Assembly: GCA_050050115.1 (NCBI GenBank)
Contig: JASFUX010000011.1
Location: forward strand, 1 to 30,037
Direction of reading: 5' to 3'
DNA: 30,037 nucleotides
Origin: JASFUX01 sp050050115
GTDB taxonomy: Bacteria > Pseudomonadota > Alphaproteobacteria > Caulobacterales > Maricaulaceae
Shown here: positions 8,014-16,848 of the stretch, piece by piece
Layout: every line of letters starts with the position of its first letter
How positions within the stretch are numbered: the stretch's first letter is position 1
The notes under the pieces: generated by a model
Database searches by the model: none
The model's input: only the letters and a program-made list of their open reading frames with translations
What the model was told of the DNA's origin: nothing
Program-made: the position numbers and the translations under genes

Positions 8014-9690
8014 ATGATAGGACGTCTGACGAACAAGATTTTCGCAAGGTCCGCCTTCGCGACCATGTTCGTCGCCGCCGGTCTCTTCGCCGCACCCGCG
8101 GGCGCGCAATCAGGCGGCGTCGTTTCGTCCGCTTCGCCCGAGGCGACGGCGGCCGGCGTCGAGATTCTCGAGGCGGGTGGCAACGCCGTCGACGCGGCGG
8201 TTGCGGTGGCCTTTGCGCTGGGCGTGACGGAACCGGCGATGTCCGGCCTCGGCGCCGGCACTCAGATCGTCATCCAGGCGCCCGAGAGCGATCCCGTGGC
8301 GATCAACGGGACAACGTTCGCGCCGGCCGGTCTGCCGATGCAGATCGGTCCGGACGCCGTGCGCGTCGGCCACACCGCGACGACCGTCCCCTCGACCGTC
8401 CGGACGCTCGATACGGCGATGCGCGAATTCGGTTCCGGCGCCGTCACCTGGGCGGACGCGATTGCGCCGGCGATCCGCTACGCCGAAGACGGCTTCGTGG
8501 TCGGCGAATTCCGCGCCGCCGTCTATCGCCGCCATGAGGACGACCTCTTGAGCGATCGGACCGCGACAGCGCTCTTCTTGATCGACGGTCATGCGCCGAG
8601 GGCGGGGGAGATGCTGGTGCAACCAGTTCTCGCCGCAACCTTACGTCGGCTCGCTGAAGCTGGCGCCGACGATTTCTACAGCGGCGAGATCGCGCGAGAG
8701 ATCGCCGCCGACATGGCGGCTCACGGCGGTTGGGTGACGCTCGACGATCTCGCCGCGACGCCTGAGCCGGCGATCGTCGCGCCGCTGGCGTCAAGCTACC
8801 GCGGATACGACGTCTACACCGCGCCGCCGCCCGCCGGCGGCTGGGTGGTGCTCCAAGCGCTGAACATCCTCGAGACTTTCCCCCAAAGCGCGCTCGACAC
8901 CGAAGACGACGAACGCGCCATGGGGCTGTTGCGCGCGCTCCGCGCCGCCCATGAAACTCGCGCGAACGATCCGGTGACGAACCTCGTCGACTATGCGGAC
9001 GAGGCGGCGGAACGAATCTCAAAGGCGCGTGCTAACGCGATGGCCGCCGCAATGGCGCACTCGCGCGGCGGGGAAACGACGCATTTCTCCGTCGTCGACG
9101 CAGACGGCATGGCCGTATCGGTGACGACTAGCATCAACTCCTATTTCGGCGCGCGGCGCGCTAGTCCGAACCTCGGCTTTCTCTACAACAACTACATGCA
9201 GGAGTTCGAACTCGACGAGCCGGACCACCCCTTCGCGCTGGCGCCGCGCGCGATGCCGTATTCGTCAATGAGCCCGACCATCGTCGCGCGCGACGGCGCG
9301 CCGGTCATGGCGGTCGGTAGTCCGGGCAGTTCGCGCATCATCTCGGCGGTGACCCAGGTCGTCAGCCACTGGGTCGACATCGGCGCCGGCGTGGAAGCCG
9401 CGGTCGACGCGCCGCGCGTCCACGTCGTGCCGGACGATCGCGCCTACGTCGAAAGCGATGATGTCTCGCCTGAGCTGCTCGGCGCTCTATCTTCGGACGG
9501 TTTCCGGCTGGTGCGCCCCGATGCGGACCTCGCGCAGAACGATCGCAACGCCTATTTCGGCGGCGTGCACGCTGTCGCGCGCGAGGCGCTCGGCTGGGTG
9601 GGCGCCGCCGATCCGCGCCGCGACGGCACGGTTGGCTATGCGGACTTGCGCGAACTGGCGCCTGCGGACACGCCTCAAAGGGACGACTAA
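8014..9690 (+). CDS. Gamma-glutamyltranspeptidase-fold N-terminal-nucleophile hydrolase
   Basis: Exported enzyme of the gamma-glutamyltransferase family, 558 residues, self-cleaved in this family into large and small subunits. A signal peptide occupies residues 1-31 (ending AAPAGAQS). The large subunit shows the family start GGVVSSASPEATAAGVEILEAGGNAVDAA. The autoprocessing site and nucleophile are in GGETTHFSVVD; the first Thr of TTH, Thr355, would become the new N-terminus. GSPGSSRI matches the oxyanion loop. However, where classical enzymes have FREMAP, with the Arg that binds the glutamyl carboxylate, this protein has GTTFAP, and MDDF is MQEF. True gamma-glutamyl specificity is therefore doubtful. 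GGAGG at 7998-8002 in the end of the M14 gene serves as ribosome-binding site, so the pair is probably co-translated. The stop overlaps the convergent asparaginase stop by 4 bases. Confidence 0.92.
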   Translation: MIGRLTNKIFARSAFATMFVAAGLFAAPAGAQSGGVVSSASPEATAAGVEILEAGGNAVDAAVAVAFALGVTEPAMSGLGAGTQIVIQAPESDPVAINGTTFAPAGLPMQIGPDAVRVGHTATTVPSTVRTLDTAMREFGSGAVTWADAIAPAIRYAEDGFVVGEFRAAVYRRHEDDLLSDRTATALFLIDGHAPRAGEMLVQPVLAATLRRLAEAGADDFYSGEIAREIAADMAAHGGWVTLDDLAATPEPAIVAPLASSYRGYDVYTAPPPAGGWVVLQALNILETFPQSALDTEDDERAMGLLRALRAAHETRANDPVTNLVDYADEAAERISKARANAMAAAMAHSRGGETTHFSVVDADGMAVSVTTSINSYFGARRASPNLGFLYNNYMQEFELDEPDHPFALAPRAMPYSSMSPTIVARDGAPVMAVGSPGSSRIISAVTQVVSHWVDIGAGVEAAVDAPRVHVVPDDRAYVESDDVSPELLGALSSDGFRLVRPDADLAQNDRNAYFGGVHAVAREALGWVGAADPRRDGTVGYADLRELAPADTPQRDD

Positions 9691-10802
9691 TCCTCGTCGT
9701 CGAAGATCTGAACGACCGGCGCCTCGCCCGCCGTCTGTCGCGCGCGATACATGCCTGAGGTGTTGAACCGGAAGGCGACCTCGCCGCGGCCGTCCATCAC
9801 GATCACGCCGCCCGAACCGCCCATGTCGGTCAGCTCGCCGTCGATCACCGCCGCGGAGGCGTCCTCGGCGGAGAGGCCCGTCAGCTCCATGCGCGCGCAG
9901 ATGTTTCGCGCCACGCCGATGCGGATGAAGTATTCGCCCGAGCCGGTCGCGGAGACCGCGCAGACGCCGTTTTGCGCATAGGTGCCGGCGCCCACGATGG
10001 GAGAATCGCCGACCCGACCCCAGCGTTTGCCCGTCAGCCCGCCGGTCGACGTGCCGGCCGCCAGGTCGCCATGGCTGTCGAGCGCGATCACGCCGACGGT
10101 GCCAAAGCGGTGCTCGTCGATGTCTTCTTCGACTGCGCTGACGTCGGTATCGTCCGGCGCGGGCGCGCCTTCGGGGCGCTCGGGAACGGGCAGGCCGTTG
10201 TCGCGGACGAAATTCTCCATCTGCCGCCAGCGCCGCTCGGTGAAGAAGTAGCTGGGCGCGACCTCCTCGACGCCCTCGGCGCGAGCAAAGACTTCCGCGC
10301 CCTCGCCGATGAGCAGGACATGAGGAGAGACCTCCATCACCTTTCGCGCTGCGGTGATCGGATGGCGGGTGCGGGTCACGCCCGCCACCGCGCCGGCGTT
10401 GCGCGTCCGCCCGTCCATGATCGACGCGTCGAGCTCGTTGCGGCCCTCCGCGGTAAACACCGCGCCGCGGCCGGAGTTGAAGAGCGGGTCGTCCTCCATG
10501 TCGCGGATCGCCGCTTCGACCGCGTCAAGAGACGTGCCGCCGCCTTCCAGGACGTCCGCGCCAGCGGCCAAGGCGCGGGAGAGCGCGGCGCGGTAGCGCG
10601 CCTCGGTTTCGGCGTCGAACTCGGCGCGATCGATCACCCCGGCGCCGCCGTGCAGCGCGATCGACCAGCGCGGCGCTGGTCCGGCGCTCATGCCGGCCTC
10701 CATGGACGCGCATCCGGCGAGCAGCGCCGCTGCGAGCGGAATGACAAGACGAACAAGTGCACGAGGCGCGGTCGAGATTTTCCAGTCGACATGGTCATTC
10801 AC
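9687..10802 (-). CDS. Isoaspartyl peptidase / type-2 L-asparaginase, predicted lipoprotein
   Basis: N-terminal-nucleophile hydrolase of the IaaA family, 371 residues. The family splits beta-aspartyl dipeptides and asparagine after self-cleavage. It shows WSIALHGGAG near residue 46, DPLFNSGRGAVF at 105-116, the processing site HRFGTVGVIALD with nucleophile Thr235, AGTSTGG at 249-255 and GSGEYFIR at 288-294. The N-terminus is a lipoprotein signal with lipobox LLAGC (Cys31), so the mature enzyme should be membrane-anchored. The start is GTG 10802, preceded by AAAGGGA at suitable spacing. The open frame continues upstream to 11555, but that part is antisense to the transglutaminase gene and is not real coding. 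It faces the GGT gene tail to tail with overlapping stops. With the M14 and GGT-like enzymes it suggests breakdown of beta- or gamma-linked peptides outside the cytoplasm. Confidence 0.93.
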   Translation of the reverse strand: MNDHVDWKISTAPRALVRLVIPLAAALLAGCASMEAGMSAGPAPRWSIALHGGAGVIDRAEFDAETEARYRAALSRALAAGADVLEGGGTSLDAVEAAIRDMEDDPLFNSGRGAVFTAEGRNELDASIMDGRTRNAGAVAGVTRTRHPITAARKVMEVSPHVLLIGEGAEVFARAEGVEEVAPSYFFTERRWRQMENFVRDNGLPVPERPEGAPAPDDTDVSAVEEDIDEHRFGTVGVIALDSHGDLAAGTSTGGLTGKRWGRVGDSPIVGAGTYAQNGVCAVSATGSGEYFIRIGVARNICARMELTGLSAEDASAAVIDGELTDMGGSGGVIVMDGRGEVAFRFNTSGMYRARQTAGEAPVVQIFDDED

Positions 10803-10976
10803 GCGGTCAGTCCCTTTATGTCTCGCGCCACCCAAAGCGGCGCGCCCAACGCGACCGACCATAGCCGATCGTCGTTCGCCGCCGCGCCCCGAAAATCCTG
10901 GATGGCAAATGTTCGATAGTGCAATGCAGCATTTTGTGGAACAGTTGAATTTGTTCGAGGTTTCAAGACGCGGCGC
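10803..10976. promoter_or_regulatory. Divergent promoter region, asparaginase / transglutaminase cassette
   Basis: This 174-base gap separates two divergent genes and must hold promoters for both. The stretch 10900-10962 is clearly AT-richer than its surroundings (GGCAAATGTTCGATAGTG, CATTTTGTGG, GTTGAATTTG) and is the likely site of the rightward promoter. GATAGT at 10915-10920 could serve as a -10 element, but no matching -35 is evident. I see no strong operator. Confidence 0.4.
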
Positions 10977-13900
10977 ATGTCGATCAAGGCGGCCATCACC
11001 CACCTGACGCACTACCGGTACGACCGGCCGGTGATCCTGAGCCCGCAGATCATCCGGCTCATCCCCGCGCCGCATTCGCGCACGCGCGTGCTCAGCCATT
11101 CGCTCCGCGTCAGTCCGCCCGAGCACTTCGTCAACCGCCAGCTCGATCCCTACGGCAACTGGCAGGCGCGGTACGTCTTCCCTGAACCCGTCCGAGAGCT
11201 GAAGATCGAAGTCGGCCTCGTCGCCGACATGTCGGTCTACAACCCATTCGATTTTTTCGTCGAGGAGGTCGCGGAGCAGTGGCCGTTCGAATACCCCGAC
11301 GCGCTGCGCCCGGATCTGTCGATATACCGCCTCGCCGAGCCGGCCGGACCGCGCTTTGAAGCCTTTCTCGCGTCCGTTCCGCGCCAGCCGCAGCGCACCG
11401 TCGACTTCGTCGTTGACCTCAACCGCCGCGTCAGCGAAGCCGTCGGCTACGTCATCCGGATGGAGCCGGGCGTGCAGACGCCCGAGGAGACGTTCGAGGT
11501 CGGGACGGGCTCGTGCCGGGACTCTTCTTGGCTGCTCGTTCAAGCGTTCAGGCATCTCGGGTTCGCGGCCCGCTTCGTCTCGGGCTATCTGATCCAGCTC
11601 AAGCCCGACGTCGAAGCGCTCGACGGGCCTTCAGGCACCGATCACGACTTCACCGATCTGCACGCCTGGGCCGAGGTGTTCCTGCCGGGCGCTGGCTGGG
11701 TCGGGCTCGATCCGACCTCGGGGCTGCTCGCCGGCGAAAGCCACATTCCGCTCGCTGCGACGCCGCACTACGCCAACGCCGCGCCGATCCAGGGCGCAGC
11801 CGGCCCGGCCGAAGTCGATTTTACGTTCGACATGCAGATCGCCCGCGTCGCCGAGCATCCGCGCATCACCAAGCCGTTCTCCGAGGAGGCCTGGGCCGAC
11901 CTCGACGCGCTCGGTCGGCGGATCGACGAGGCGCTCACGGACGGCGACGTGCGCCTGACCATGGGCGGCGAACCGACGTTCGTCTCGATCGACGATTTTG
12001 AATCGGACGAATGGACCGTCGCCGCCGTAGGGCCGCAGAAGCGCGTGCTTGCCGATCGGTTGATCCGCCGCTTGCGCGATGCGTTTGCGCCGAACGGTTT
12101 CATCCATCATGGGCAAGGCAAGTGGTATCCCGGCGAGAGCCTGCCGCGCTGGACGTTCTCGCTCTATTGGCGGCTCGACGGAGAACCGATTTGGCGGGAT
12201 CCGGACTTGATCGCGCCCGAGCACGTCGACACCGGCGCCTCGCCGAGGGACGCCGGCGCGCTGCTGCAGGCGATCGCCGCGCAGCTTGAGGTGGAGCCGG
12301 AGATGGTCCACCCGGCCTACGAGGACCCCGGTCTCTGGATCCTGAAGGAAGGCGATCTTCCCGAAAACGTCACGCCCGAGAATTCCGAGCTGGAAGATCC
12401 CGAGGAGCGCGCGCGCATCGCCCGCGTGTTCGAACGCGGACTCACCGAGCCGGCCGCCTATGTTCTGCCGATCCAGCGCTGGCAGTCGAGGGCCGGCGGC
12501 AAGCGTTGGCGATCGGAACGGTGGAAGCTGCGCCGCGGGCACGTCTATCTCGTCGCCGGCGACAGCCCTGCGGGGTTCCGCCTGCCGCTCTCCTCGCTGC
12601 CCCATGTGCCGCCCGACAAGCGCCCGGCGAGTTACCCCGCCGATCCTTACGGTGAGTTCGGACCGTTGCCGACCTACTACGGCGTTCATGGAGGCGCGCT
12701 GGGCGGTGCGCCAGCAAGTGCGCGGGGAGGTTTGTCCGAGGGCGCGTTGCACACGAACCCATCCGCCTACGGCGTGACCACAGAACCGACAAACGCAGCG
12801 TCGCCGGGCGCTGAGCGGCCCGAGCCGGACGCCCGCGACCAGCCCGCCGCGCACTTCACCGCCGCGGAGGCGGGTCAGGAGGTCGTCGAGCAGGGCGGCG
12901 AAGACGGCGAGGGCGGCGTGCGTAAGGCCATGACGGCGGAGGCGCGCGACGGCCGGCTGTGCGTGTTCATGCCGCCGGTGGACGAGCTGGAGGACTACCT
13001 CGAGCTGGTCGCCGCGGCCGAAGCGTCCGCCAAGTCCCTCGGCCTTGCGATCCACATCGAAGGCTATCCGCCGCCACACGACCCGAGGGTCAACGTGATT
13101 CGGGTGACGCCCGATCCAGGCGTCATCGAGGTCAACATCCATCCCGCCTCAAGCTGGGACGAATGCGTGGCGACGACGGAAAAGCTCTACGCGGAAGCGC
13201 GAGAGACACGCCTGGGCGCCGACAAGTTCATGACCGACGGCCGCCACACCGGGACCGGCGGAGGCAACCACGTCGTGGTTGGCGGCGCGACGCCGAAGGA
13301 CAGCCCGTTCCTGCGCCGGCCGGATCTGCTGCGCTCCTTGCTGCTCTACTGGCAGCGCCACCCGAGCCTGTCGTATCTGTTCTCCGGTCTCTTCATCGGC
13401 CCGACCTCGCAGGCGCCCCGCATCGACGAGGCGCGCCACGACGCGCTGTTCGAGCTTGAGATCGCACTGTCGCAGATCCCTGATCCGGGAGAGGGCGAAA
13501 CCCCGCGGCCGTGGCTGGTCGACCGTCTGTTGCGCAATCTCCTCGCCGATGCGGCGGGCAACACCCACCGCTCGGAGATCTGTATCGACAAGCTCTATTC
13601 GCCCGATGGTCCCACCGGACGGCTTGGGCTCGTCGAGTTCCGCGGCTTTGAGATGCCGCCCGACGCACGCATGAGCTTGGCCCAGCAGGTTCTGATCCGC
13701 GCCCTGATCGCGCGTTTCTGGCAAGCGCCGGTCAAAGACGAGCCGGTGCGTTGGGGCACAAGCCTGGCCGACCGATTCATGTTGCCGCACTATGTCTGGA
13801 CGGATTTCCAGCACGTTCTTCATGATTTGTCCGGTAACGGATTTGAACTCCGGTCCGAGTGGTTCGAAGCGCAAGCAGAGTTCCGCTTTCCGTTTTATGG

Positions 13901-14435
13901 CGAGGTCGAGGCGGACGACGTGCGCCTCGAGTTGCGTCAGGCGCTCGAGCCCTGGAATGTGCTCGGAGAGATGGGAACGGCGGCGGGAACGGTGCGTTAT
14001 ACGGACAGCTCCACCGAAAGGCTTCAGGTCCTGCTCGAAACCTCGTGTCCCGAGCGCTATCGCGTCGCTTGCAACCGCCGGCCGGTTCCGCTGCGCAAAA
14101 CCGACACTGTCGGCGTCGCCGTGGCAGGCGTGCGCTACAAGGCCTGGAAACCGGTGATCGCGCTTCACCCGAACCTGCCGGTCAATGCGCCGCTGACCTT
14201 TGACATATATGACATCTGGACCGGCCGGGCGGTGGGGGGCTGCACCTATCATGTCGCTCACCCCGGCGGGCGGAACTATGATACCTTCCCGGTCAACGCC
14301 TATGAGGCCGAAGCGCGCCGTCTCGCCCGGTTCGAGGCGCACGGGCATACGCCCGACGCCTACGAGCTTGTCCCCGAAACACCGCATCCGGAGTTCCCCA
14401 TGACGCTTGATCTGCGGCGGTCGCCGGGCCTGTAG
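10977..14435 (+). CDS. Transglutaminase-like / DUF2126 protein
   Basis: Large cytoplasmic protein of 1152 residues without signal peptide or membrane segments. Residues 1-90 form the bacterial transglutaminase N-terminal domain (THLTHYRYDRPVILSPQ, LDPYGNW). Residues 140-250 are a transglutaminase/protease core with a full triad: Cys180 (GTGSCRDSS), His229 (LHAWAEV), Asp245 (GLDPTSG). From about residue 320 the DUF2126 region follows (TMGGEPTFVSID, HHGQGKWYPGE, TGTGGGNHVVVGGATP, LVEFRGFEMPPD). It is interrupted by a disordered Gly/Ala/Glu-rich linker encoded at about 12690-12940. The family is usually about 1100 residues. It opens a three-gene cassette with an ATP-grasp/alpha-E protein and a second transglutaminase-like protein, with short spacing, so one operon is likely. 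Comparative genomics connects such genes with peptide or isopeptide bond formation and cleavage; no substrate is established to my knowledge. Confidence 0.92.
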   Translation: MSIKAAITHLTHYRYDRPVILSPQIIRLIPAPHSRTRVLSHSLRVSPPEHFVNRQLDPYGNWQARYVFPEPVRELKIEVGLVADMSVYNPFDFFVEEVAEQWPFEYPDALRPDLSIYRLAEPAGPRFEAFLASVPRQPQRTVDFVVDLNRRVSEAVGYVIRMEPGVQTPEETFEVGTGSCRDSSWLLVQAFRHLGFAARFVSGYLIQLKPDVEALDGPSGTDHDFTDLHAWAEVFLPGAGWVGLDPTSGLLAGESHIPLAATPHYANAAPIQGAAGPAEVDFTFDMQIARVAEHPRITKPFSEEAWADLDALGRRIDEALTDGDVRLTMGGEPTFVSIDDFESDEWTVAAVGPQKRVLADRLIRRLRDAFAPNGFIHHGQGKWYPGESLPRWTFSLYWRLDGEPIWRDPDLIAPEHVDTGASPRDAGALLQAIAAQLEVEPEMVHPAYEDPGLWILKEGDLPENVTPENSELEDPEERARIARVFERGLTEPAAYVLPIQRWQSRAGGKRWRSERWKLRRGHVYLVAGDSPAGFRLPLSSLPHVPPDKRPASYPADPYGEFGPLPTYYGVHGGALGGAPASARGGLSEGALHTNPSAYGVTTEPTNAASPGAERPEPDARDQPAAHFTAAEAGQEVVEQGGEDGEGGVRKAMTAEARDGRLCVFMPPVDELEDYLELVAAAEASAKSLGLAIHIEGYPPPHDPRVNVIRVTPDPGVIEVNIHPASSWDECVATTEKLYAEARETRLGADKFMTDGRHTGTGGGNHVVVGGATPKDSPFLRRPDLLRSLLLYWQRHPSLSYLFSGLFIGPTSQAPRIDEARHDALFELEIALSQIPDPGEGETPRPWLVDRLLRNLLADAAGNTHRSEICIDKLYSPDGPTGRLGLVEFRGFEMPPDARMSLAQQVLIRALIARFWQAPVKDEPVRWGTSLADRFMLPHYVWTDFQHVLHDLSGNGFELRSEWFEAQAEFRFPFYGEVEADDVRLELRQALEPWNVLGEMGTAAGTVRYTDSSTERLQVLLETSCPERYRVACNRRPVPLRKTDTVGVAVAGVRYKAWKPVIALHPNLPVNAPLTFDIYDIWTGRAVGGCTYHVAHPGGRNYDTFPVNAYEAEARRLARFEAHGHTPDAYELVPETPHPEFPMTLDLRRSPGL

Positions 14436-14441
14436 GACGAC

Positions 14442-16838
14442 ATGACGCAACCGAGCACGCCTGCTTTCGACCCCGGGTCCGATCCGGCGCTCGACATCGT
14501 TCGCGCCTATCGCGCCCGAGCGGGTGCGTCGGACGAGCTGCTCGACGCCGCGGGCGCCGTGCGCCCGGTGTGGCGCAGTTTTCTCGAGCACTTCGCCAGG
14601 CTTGGGCCGGACGACGTCGCGCGGCGCTTCGCCCACGGCGATCAATATCTGCGCGACGCGGGCGTCTTCTTCCGTCAATACGACGCGAGCGGATCGACCG
14701 AGCGCGCCTGGCCGTTGAGCCACGTGCCGGTGATCATCGACGACACCGAGTGGCGCGGGATCGAGGCGGGGCTGATCCAGCGCGCCGAGCTGCTCGAGGC
14801 CGTGCTCGCCGACCTCTATGGCGAGGCGCGCCTCGTCCGCGACGGCTATCTGCCCGCCGAGCTGATCGCGGCGAGCCCCGAATGGCTGCGCCCGCTCGTC
14901 GGCGTCGCCCCGCCGTCGGGCCATTACCTGCACTTTCTCGCTTTCGAGATCGGCCGTGGTCCGGACGGCGGCTGGTGGGTGCTCGCCGACCGCGCCCAGG
15001 CGCCCTCGGGCGCGGGCTTTGCGCTCGAAAACCGCGTCGCCGCCTCGCGTGTGTTCGCTGACTACTTCTTTGACGCGCCGGTGCGGCGGTTGGGCGGCTT
15101 CTTCCGCGATTTTTCGGACGCGCTGCAGGACCTCAGACCGGACGGCGAGGGCCAGGTCGCGCTGCTGACCCCGGGCCCGATGAACGAGACTTATTTCGAG
15201 CATGCCTATATCGCGCGTCACATGGGTCTTGCGCTCGTCGAGGGGGAGGATCTCGCCGTGCGCGCCGGCCGCCTCTACGTGCGCACGGTGTCCGGTCCGC
15301 ATCCTGTTTCGGTGATCTGGCGACGGATCGATTCGAGCTACGCAGATCCGCTAGAACTCGATGACACCTCGCAGCTCGGCGCAGCCGGCCTCATTGGCGC
15401 GGTGCGCAGCGGTCACCTGACGCTGGTCAATGCGCTCGGCTCGGGAATCCTCGAGACGCGCGCGCTCCTGGCCTTCCTGCCGCGCATCTGCGAGGCGCTG
15501 CGCGGCGAGCCGCTGTTGACGCCGAACATCGCGACCTGGTGGTGCGGCCAGTCCGCAGAGCGCGATCATGTTGTCGCGCACGCCGAACAAATGGTGCTGA
15601 GCCCGGCGTTGTCGACTGCGCTCCTGTTCGATCCCGACGCCACGCTCGCCCGCGACGAAGACCCCGCCGCCCTGGCCGCGCGCGTCGCGCGGGACGGCCG
15701 CGCGCTCGTGGGGCAGGAGGCGGTGACGCTCTCGACTACGCCGGCCTACGTCGACGGCGCGCTTCGACCGCGTCCGATGAGCTTGCGTGTGTTCCTCGCG
15801 CGGACGCCCGAGGGCTGGCGCGTCATGCCCGGCGGCTACGCCCGCATCGGACGGAGCGAAGACGCTGCGGCCGTGTCGATGCAGCGCGGCGGCCTGGTCG
15901 CCGACGTCTGGGTCACCGCCGATGCGCCGTCGCCGGAGGATTCCATCCCAGCTTCGGCGACGACCGGCAGGCCGAGCGCGCTCGCCAACACCTTGCCCAG
16001 CCGCTCGGCGGACAATCTTTATTGGCTTGGCCGCTATATCGAGCGCGCCGAAGGGATGATCCGGCTTCTAAGGGCGCATCACCACCGGCTCGCCGAGAAT
16101 GTCCGCAGCGACGCGCCGCTCGCTACATCGGTGCGCGAGTTCCGCAAGCTCATCGGACTTGAGCAGACCACGGGCGCGCCGCCGGCGCTGACGGGCTCCC
16201 TCGCAGCCGCGAACGCCTGCGCCAGCCGTGTCCGCGACCGCATCTCGATCGACGCCTGGACGGCCCTCGGCGATCTGGTGAAGACGGCCGATCAGGTCTC
16301 GAACGCGCTCGACGGCGATGACGCGGCCCGCGCGATGAGCGTGCTCTTGCGCAAGATCACCGGCATCGCGGGGCTCGTGCACGAGAACATGTACCGCTTC
16401 ACCGACTGGCGGTTCATCACCATCGGCCGCGCGCTCGAGCGCGCGCTGACGACGGCCTCGGCGCTCGCCTGGTTCGCCGATCCCGTCGCGCCGGACGGCG
16501 CGCTCGACTTCGCACTCGAGCTGGGCGACAGCTCGAGTGCGCACCGACGTCGCTACGCGACCGCGCCGACGCGGGTGAGCGTGCTCGAACTTCTCGCGTT
16601 CGACACCCGCAACCCGCGCTCGACCCGCTATCAGCTCGGAGAGATCCGCCGCGAGGCGACGGCGCTGCCGGGGGCGGAGGATCGGGGGCTTCTCGCCCCG
16701 CCGCTGCGCGCCATGGTCGCCGCCGAGACCAGCCTCGCCGTTGCGACGCCCGGTGAGTTGACGACAGAGGCCCTGTTCAAGCTCCAAGGTGATCTGGCCG
16801 AGTTTTCCGACCTGCTCGCCGACGCCTATCTGCGTTGA
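14442..16838 (+). CDS. Fused circularly permuted type-2 ATP-grasp / alpha-E domain protein
   Basis: Cytoplasmic protein of 798 residues. Residues 1-490 are a circularly permuted ATP-grasp (DUF404/DUF407) domain, recognised from VPVIIDDTEWRGIEAGLIQRAELLEAVLADLYG, the following LIAASPEWLRP, ENRVAASRVFADYF, LLTPGPMNETYFEHAY, RRIDSSYADPLEL and PGGYARIG. Residues about 505-798 are an alpha-E (DUF403) helical domain starting SRSADNLYWLGRYIERAEGM. ATP-grasp enzymes activate a carboxylate with ATP and join it to an amine, so a peptide-like ligation is expected. In many genomes the two domains are separate genes; here they are fused. It starts 6 bases after the upstream stop, with AGGA inside that junction, and is followed after 10 bases by a small transglutaminase. 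The ligated substrate is unknown. Confidence 0.92.
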   Translation: MTQPSTPAFDPGSDPALDIVRAYRARAGASDELLDAAGAVRPVWRSFLEHFARLGPDDVARRFAHGDQYLRDAGVFFRQYDASGSTERAWPLSHVPVIIDDTEWRGIEAGLIQRAELLEAVLADLYGEARLVRDGYLPAELIAASPEWLRPLVGVAPPSGHYLHFLAFEIGRGPDGGWWVLADRAQAPSGAGFALENRVAASRVFADYFFDAPVRRLGGFFRDFSDALQDLRPDGEGQVALLTPGPMNETYFEHAYIARHMGLALVEGEDLAVRAGRLYVRTVSGPHPVSVIWRRIDSSYADPLELDDTSQLGAAGLIGAVRSGHLTLVNALGSGILETRALLAFLPRICEALRGEPLLTPNIATWWCGQSAERDHVVAHAEQMVLSPALSTALLFDPDATLARDEDPAALAARVARDGRALVGQEAVTLSTTPAYVDGALRPRPMSLRVFLARTPEGWRVMPGGYARIGRSEDAAAVSMQRGGLVADVWVTADAPSPEDSIPASATTGRPSALANTLPSRSADNLYWLGRYIERAEGMIRLLRAHHHRLAENVRSDAPLATSVREFRKLIGLEQTTGAPPALTGSLAAANACASRVRDRISIDAWTALGDLVKTADQVSNALDGDDAARAMSVLLRKITGIAGLVHENMYRFTDWRFITIGRALERALTTASALAWFADPVAPDGALDFALELGDSSSAHRRRYATAPTRVSVLELLAFDTRNPRSTRYQLGEIRREATALPGAEDRGLLAPPLRAMVAAETSLAVATPGELTTEALFKLQGDLAEFSDLLADAYLR

Positions 16839-16848
16839 GAAGGCAGGC

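Noticed and set aside
10803..11555. Upstream extension of the asparaginase frame on the minus strand
   Set aside because: The extension lies antisense to the transglutaminase gene and would bury the lipoprotein signal; GTG 10802 with AAAGGGA gives a proper start.
13149..15302. 717-residue minus-strand frame opposite the transglutaminase and ATP-grasp genes
   Set aside because: It is antisense to two well-supported genes, has an Arg/Val-rich composition and no motifs, so it is treated as a shadow.
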